Shown piece after piece: positions 59,483 through 64,000 of a DNA stretch of 64,000 nt. Source of the DNA: Archegozetes longisetosus (taxonomy: Eukaryota; Arthropoda; Arachnida; Sarcoptiformes; Trhypochthoniidae); the NCBI GenBank assembly GCA_018873245.2, contig JAEMBT020000003.1, positions 3,119,843-3,183,842 of the forward strand, given 5' to 3'. The notes below the pieces were generated by a model. The model was given only the letters and a program-made list of their open reading frames with translations. It was not told the DNA's origin and searched no databases. The translations under genes were made by a program, and so were the position numbers. Within the stretch, counting starts at the first letter, position 1. The number at the start of each line of letters is the position of its first letter.

Positions 59483-59997
59483 TTATAGCAAATGCTTAAA
59501 GTGTCCGTCGTTATTCTCCGAACAGAGCCTAACTCTTCGAATCATACTTTCAGAAACATTAACCAAAGTTTCGGTAGTTATTTGTTTTATTTCATTCCCA
59601 ATATTTATTTTTAAGTCATCCAATGTTTGAGGGTTATTAATGTAAACATGATTCTTGGAGATGAACCCATAAATAAAAGTCCGGCGGAGTGAAGCTGGTG
59701 ATCGAGGAGGTCAAGCAACTGTAGTCTCGAAATATTTCGTACTTTTCGATATAATTCGATTCGCAAAACAGGTTTTAAAAACAGGAGCAGCATTACGAGC
59801 GGTGTGAGCAGGAGCACCGTCCTGTTGAAAATACCCCGACTCCAACTCGGTCTTATTCAATTTTGGGAAAAATTCCTCCAGAATCTTGATATAATTTTCA
59901 GAATTAATTATATCTGTGAAAAAGATTGGACCAACAATTCTTTTTCTAGAAATGGTGCACTAAACTCCAATCTTATGATATAGTTGCTTTATCGTTA
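59483..59997 (-). pseudogene. Tc1/mariner-type DDE transposase fragment with in-frame stop
   Basis: The minus-strand frame reads RKRIVGPIFFTDIINSENY, then a tail-to-core block FQQDGAPAHTARNA with the second catalytic aspartate, then TTVA, TGA (59713-59711) and PPRSPASL. Related transposases have tryptophan in a WPPRSPDL motif where the TGA stands. The frame continues (KNHVYINNPQTLDDLK) to TAA at 59485-59483. The motif sequence is what I recall of widespread arthropod Tc1/mariner-like proteins. Confidence 0.8.
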
Positions 59998-60254
59998 GGT
60001 CACTATTACCACTTTAGCTAGCTGAAGAAGTGGCTTTACAAGCTTAACCAAGCCAGCCTCAATCTCCGCAGAAATACAAGCAAAACATGATTTCATTATC
60101 ACCATCAACTGATCCATGTCCAAAAACAATGATAATAGGATCATGTTTATACTGGTTTTGCTTGTATTTCTGCGGTGTTTGGGGCTGTTTCGGTTAAGCT
60201 TTTAAAACCACTTCTTCAGGTAGCGCTTCCTCAGCTGAAGTGGTGATAGTAACC
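59998..60254. mobile_element. palindrome A: 257-bp inverted-repeat element within mariner copy 2
   Basis: The left end reads GGTCACTATTACCACTTTAG. The right end in reverse complement reads GGTTACTATCACCACTTCAG. Pairing recurs at AAGCTTAACC, CGCAGAAATACAAGCAAAAC and ACATGAT around a loop of about 50 bp. Copy 1 holds the loop and one arm of the same unit. Confidence 0.7.
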
Positions 60255-60370
60255 ACACAGTACGGTCGACTGTTGTGAACACCATTTTTGTTCTTATTCA
60301 TCCTTATCTTAGATTTATGTCTAATATAAGTTCAAATTAGGCCTTTTCTAAGATTCAACTTTACTGATAA

Positions 60371-60785
60371 AACTTTTCTTTAGAAAGTATGAGTAAAAAG
60401 TTTTGAGATTCGATTGGATTCGGTTTTAAAATGCCCACTCAGTACTTTATACTATAATTTTTGCATATATTGTGATCAAATTTTGTTTGAAATGATCGGA
60501 AATCGCTGTGGCTCACACACTAAAGCTCAAACTTTATAAATTATCACTAAATCCATAATAAATTATCAAAATTTCGCTAGTAGACCATTTTTATTGCATT
60601 ACATGATTTACATAGTAAAGAATTACAAGAGATTTAACTTATAAGAGGAAAAACTTAAATTTATATAAATCTTTTAAGTGAAGCGTTTGCTGAGCAAAAA
60701 GCTATTTGAAATGAAAGTTAATTTACATTTAAAATAGGAAACGACATTCAATACAATAATTGAAAATAATAATTGATGAATAAAC
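60371..60785. other. TOPORS 3' flank
   Basis: About 415 bp between mariner copy 2 and the TOPORS stop codon. It carries a minus-strand AATAAA at 60590-60595. Nothing else was recognised. Confidence 0.5.
60590..60595 (-). terminator. candidate poly(A) signal of TOPORS
   Basis: AATAAA on the minus strand, about 190 nt after the stop codon. Confidence 0.4.
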
Positions 60786-63302
60786 TTAATCGGTATCGCT
60801 ATAAATATAGTAGTGCTTTATTTTAATAGTTTCAGTCTCTATGGGTTGCTTTCGAATCACAACCGATCCTAGACTTGGAGGACGAGAACTAGAATTTGAA
60901 GTAGTAGTAGTTGAGATGATTGGCTTCCGATCTACAGAAGCACTACTAGCACTGACATCAAGTCTATTATCACGATTAGAATCATGTTTAGAATGTTTTG
61001 AGTGATAGCGTCTTCTATGTTTGTGGCGGAAGTATTTTTTCTTCTTGAAGCCATCACTGCTTGAACTACTGCTGGTCGACGAATCACTACTTGAACTACT
61101 TCTAGATCGACAATGTTTCCAATATCTTATTTTATGTCTATGTCGATGTCTATCTTTGCTACGATCACGCGACTTATGTTTACATTTGCGCTTATTATGA
61201 GAGTGAAGGTGTGGCGACGGAGATCGAGAACGAGCTTTTGATCTCTTTCGATGTTTATCTTTCCTCTCTTTTCTCGATCTTTTCATTTTGTCTTCACTAT
61301 TGCTATTATTTACTTCTTCGGGGTCAGAAATCAAATCAATAAATTCAGGAGTCCTTTCGTGCAATGGTTTAACATATCCGACAATCAGAACAGAAGATCC
61401 ACTGTCTGAGCCATCGTCATTATTTTCGTTATTTCCATTGTCATTATTGTCATTATTATTGTCATTATTATTATTATTGTCAGTGACAACTGTATCAGTT
61501 TTATTGACTTCAGATTTGATTTCTTTCTTGACTTCAGGCTTGGCAACACTTTTAATTTCTTTCTTTTCAAATCTAGCGATCGCTGCCTCGAGTTCGTGGC
61601 CTACATCGATATCGGTCGTATCGCTATCACTCCACTTGGTTTGTGCGGTAGTTCGTAATCTTAAACCACTTGTTCCTGGTTTTGGATTATCGAAATCTTC
61701 AATTACATTAATATTACCAAAATTAACATCAGGTAAGTCTCCGCGAGGTGTAGGAGTCGGATTGAAAGTAGAGGAAAACTCGTTGATAATATTGACCGCA
61801 TTTTCTGATCCGCGCATTAGTAATCCTTCATTTATTGCTGGCGTGGCAACTGGTGATGGAGTTATCAGTTGTCGAATTTCTGCCGATGAAACATCACTAT
61901 TTGTGCCATCGAGTGAATAAACATCAGGAGTTGGAGGCGAAAGTGTAGGCATTTCGACATTTGAAGAATCATTTAGTATTTCAATACTAGAGTCAGAGCT
62001 GGAAGACGAATCTGGAGACGAGGGCGAGGGAGAATCTGGTTCTATTCGGTAGCCAATCTGCACTGGAAGTGGTTCTGATTCCACGATCTGTGCTCGATGT
62101 CGAGGAACGTAAACAGCAATTCTTGTGTAGTGCTCCATATCATAAGGAGAACGGGCGAAGTTGTAAAACTCGTGAATAAAATGATTAGTTTTCGAGAGGG
62201 TAAACGGCGCTATTATTTTCTTGAAGCCAACACTGGTTATGTCGTACATCAACAATGCGTTCATAATTCTCGGAATCAAGGTTTCAGTTTCGTTCGGGTT
62301 TGGTAAAATTGAATTGAGTTCTCGATTAAGCCATGGTATGAGTCGATGAGTACAAGCAGGATTTGAAGAGAAAAATCTTGCTGAGGCCTCACGAGTTCTT
62401 GATGTATTTCCATCGCCGTTGGTTAAGACCCATAAGTCGGAGTCATAAACATATCTACGATGCGCTGAAGTCCCAGCCGGTGGAGGAAAGATATCGAAAT
62501 CGTAATGATTATCATAGAATCCAGGATTATAAGTACTTCTCATGACCTGAGGCTGGCCTGTAAGTAATGAATCAGTTCTTCTACTTCTGTCTCTTTCAAT
62601 AATAGAGCGAATCGTTGGAACAGTTACTGTATTTGTGTGAACAGTACTTGTATTATTATTTGTGTTACCATTAGTATTATTACCACTAATACTATTATTC
62701 GTGTTACTATTTGTCGCACTTCGACCTCTTCTATGATTTTCAATGAAGTCTAAGAGACCTTCAGGAATGTGTCGCGCGTAATCATTCATATGGATTTGCA
62801 TCTGAAGACGTCTCTCGAAGTCCATCATTCGTCGTCTCAATGGAGTCATTGTTGTGGGATATCTGAATCGTGTCACGCCATCAATGTTGGTGTAGGTCAT
62901 GAATGGACTCGCATTGAAGGCATATCTGTGGCGATGACTCGTTTCGACCTCTTGTTCGTCGTAGTCATCCATTGCTCGGATGTTGTATATAATCTTATGG
63001 AAGGCTTGTCGACAAACTGGACATTCGGCCTTCACTTTCGCCCACTCGAAAAGACATGTCCGACAAAAACAATGAAAACATCTGTCTGTGAATGATTTGT
63101 CCTCAATTTTGCCCAGACAAATGGCACAATTCGGTTCTGGACTCTTGGACGGCGTCAACAGTGGTTGCGATGGAGTCGAAGAACTTGTCGGCCCGGATGT
63201 CGATGACTGGCGAAGTGGTGACGGAGGAAAACACCATTTCTTCGACTTCAAGTGAACTAATGGTGTTTTTGATTTACGAGTCGATGAACTCTTTGATGAC
63301 AT
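60786..63302 (-). CDS. TOPORS: E3 ubiquitin-protein ligase Topors, intronless, 838 aa
   Basis: RING-type ubiquitin (and, in vertebrates, SUMO) ligase acting in the nucleus; fly Topors works in insulator bodies and meiotic chromosome segregation. The C3HC4 RING is complete: Cys59, Cys62, Cys75, His77, Cys80, Cys83, Cys94, Cys97, followed by the family-typical FEWAKVKAECPVCRQAF. A conserved middle region (about 310-400) contains LWVLTNGDG and FIHEFYNFARSPYDMEHY. Acidic/Ser-rich SUMO-interaction-like patches follow (SSIEILND), then the family block VLIVGYVKPLHERTPEF. The C-terminus is Arg/Ser-rich with many Lys/His (RSRSPSP, SSSSSDSSTSS), as in vertebrate TOPORS. Poly-Asn tracts are lineage-specific low complexity. 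ATG 63302 opens the frame; no upstream in-frame alternative is likely. One exon. Confidence 0.94.
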   Translation of the reverse strand: MSSKSSSTRKSKTPLVHLKSKKWCFPPSPLRQSSTSGPTSSSTPSQPLLTPSKSPEPNCAICLGKIEDKSFTDRCFHCFCRTCLFEWAKVKAECPVCRQAFHKIIYNIRAMDDYDEQEVETSHRHRYAFNASPFMTYTNIDGVTRFRYPTTMTPLRRRMMDFERRLQMQIHMNDYARHIPEGLLDFIENHRRGRSATNSNTNNSISGNNTNGNTNNNTSTVHTNTVTVPTIRSIIERDRSRRTDSLLTGQPQVMRSTYNPGFYDNHYDFDIFPPPAGTSAHRRYVYDSDLWVLTNGDGNTSRTREASARFFSSNPACTHRLIPWLNRELNSILPNPNETETLIPRIMNALLMYDITSVGFKKIIAPFTLSKTNHFIHEFYNFARSPYDMEHYTRIAVYVPRHRAQIVESEPLPVQIGYRIEPDSPSPSSPDSSSSSDSSIEILNDSSNVEMPTLSPPTPDVYSLDGTNSDVSSAEIRQLITPSPVATPAINEGLLMRGSENAVNIINEFSSTFNPTPTPRGDLPDVNFGNINVIEDFDNPKPGTSGLRLRTTAQTKWSDSDTTDIDVGHELEAAIARFEKKEIKSVAKPEVKKEIKSEVNKTDTVVTDNNNNNDNNNDNNDNGNNENNDDGSDSGSSVLIVGYVKPLHERTPEFIDLISDPEEVNNSNSEDKMKRSRKERKDKHRKRSKARSRSPSPHLHSHNKRKCKHKSRDRSKDRHRHRHKIRYWKHCRSRSSSSSDSSTSSSSSSDGFKKKKYFRHKHRRRYHSKHSKHDSNRDNRLDVSASSASVDRKPIISTTTTSNSSSRPPSLGSVVIRKQPIETETIKIKHYYIYSDTD

Positions 63303-64000
63303 TACTGTCCAAAAGGTTGGCTTTTTGGTTTTAAATACGACTCAATTTTTGATTTGATATTTATTTTGAATTATTTCTCAATTGACTGATCGATAGGCTT
63401 ACCAATAATTTTTCACAAATTTGATTGAATTCAATGTTTCTGAATCACTATTAATACCAATAATTGTCTGTATTTTGTTCTCACCTTTAAATTGAGTTAA
63501 ATTTAAAATGATTTTGAGCTAAACCTAATTATGACTCAATTTTGTCTGCATTTATCTGACATTTATTTTTGTAGGAAAAATACTTCAAAAATCTAAACAT
63601 TAATTTTAATAAACTAAACGAAACACTAGTGAAATAAAAATGCAGTTAAATCGTCACTTAATTGCGAGTCACTATATAGACAAATGACTGAATGAGACGA
63701 TTTAAGCTATATTTATATTAATACCAATTGAACAGCAATACAGACAAAACATCAAGATTATCATTCAGTTTCGATCAGTATTTATTACGACATAATTTAA
63801 GATTTGACTTAACAAACCAAAAACTTTGTCCGTTTTAGTATAACTAAAACGTACTGTAGTACCAAAGTATTGACGTGTAAGAAAGGGCTAAATTCTAAAA
63901 CTGGTTGCTCTGTATTGCGAATGGGTAGCAAAAAGTATACAATTTATTGGGAAAACAGATACCAACTTACTGATTGGCTGACAAGACTTGACTCCACCTA
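63303..64000. other. TOPORS upstream region
   Basis: The last 698 bp, containing the presumed TOPORS promoter and 5' UTR. No coding feature or repeat was recognised. Confidence 0.5.

Larger units (their letters stand above)
59310..60370 (-). mobile_element. Tc1/mariner-type element, copy 2, with dead transposase
   Basis: Starts CAGGGTGGACATTTTAATAT and runs to about 60370, where similarity to copy 1 fades (AATTAGGyCTTTTCTAA). It carries the middle and C-terminal part of a DDE transposase on the minus strand (59483-59997) and the complete palindrome A (59998-60254), which interrupts the transposase N-terminal region. Confidence 0.8.

Noticed and set aside
61288..63334. Plus-strand frames inside TOPORS
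   Set aside because: Antisense shadows. The minus strand has the complete RING and SR domains.
1..64000. CRISPR array, bacterial operon, rRNA or tRNA gene, defence-island type system
   Set aside because: No regularly spaced identical repeats, no tRNA fold recognised, and gene structure is plainly eukaryotic. The tandem repeats at 28593-28744 are contiguous and lack spacers.

Overview
Organism and composition. This is a eukaryotic, AT-rich nuclear segment. GT-AG introns range from about 60 bp to several kb. Recognisable proteins are animal, and the F-box gene, the short ADAMTS-type metalloprotease and the transposon families resemble arthropod versions. A mite or other chelicerate fits best, but that assignment is inference.

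Layout. Positions 1-16839 hold no convincing gene and are probably the long first intron of a minus-strand gene whose first coding exon is 16840-17155. A seven-exon F-box/LRR gene follows on + (19558-29056). It converges on a nine-exon minus-strand ADAMTS-like zinc metalloprotease (41598-29907). Every splice phase in both models is compatible; the models give 469 and 692 residues. Next is a damaged minus-strand gene for a type I membrane protein (44380-42995) with one nonsense codon, two homopolymer frameshifts and a 17-bp duplication. Coatomer alpha (COPA, minus, 49001-45184) and exocyst subunit EXOC8/Exo84 (plus, 49564-51891) are divergent across 562 bp. After about 9 kb of transposons and repeats comes an intronless TOPORS-type RING/SR gene (minus, 63302-60786).

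Mobile DNA. Between EXOC8 and TOPORS lie a hAT element with an exact 8-bp target duplication and a dead transposase, two related Tc1/mariner-type copies carrying nested palindromic elements, an internally deleted mariner with matching terminal repeats, several hairpin MITEs and a GATCGAATT-rich repeat block. Introns of the F-box and ADAMTS genes also carry inverted-repeat elements. One intron ends in a 43-bp tandem repeat whose last unit supplies the splice acceptor.

Function. COPA and EXOC8 act in vesicle coating and exocytic tethering. The metalloprotease and the damaged neighbour are secretory-pathway products. TOPORS and the F-box protein belong to the ubiquitin/SUMO system. I see no operon-like or defence-type system. 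The features most worth follow-up are the nested transposons, the decaying membrane-protein gene and the repeat-derived splice site.
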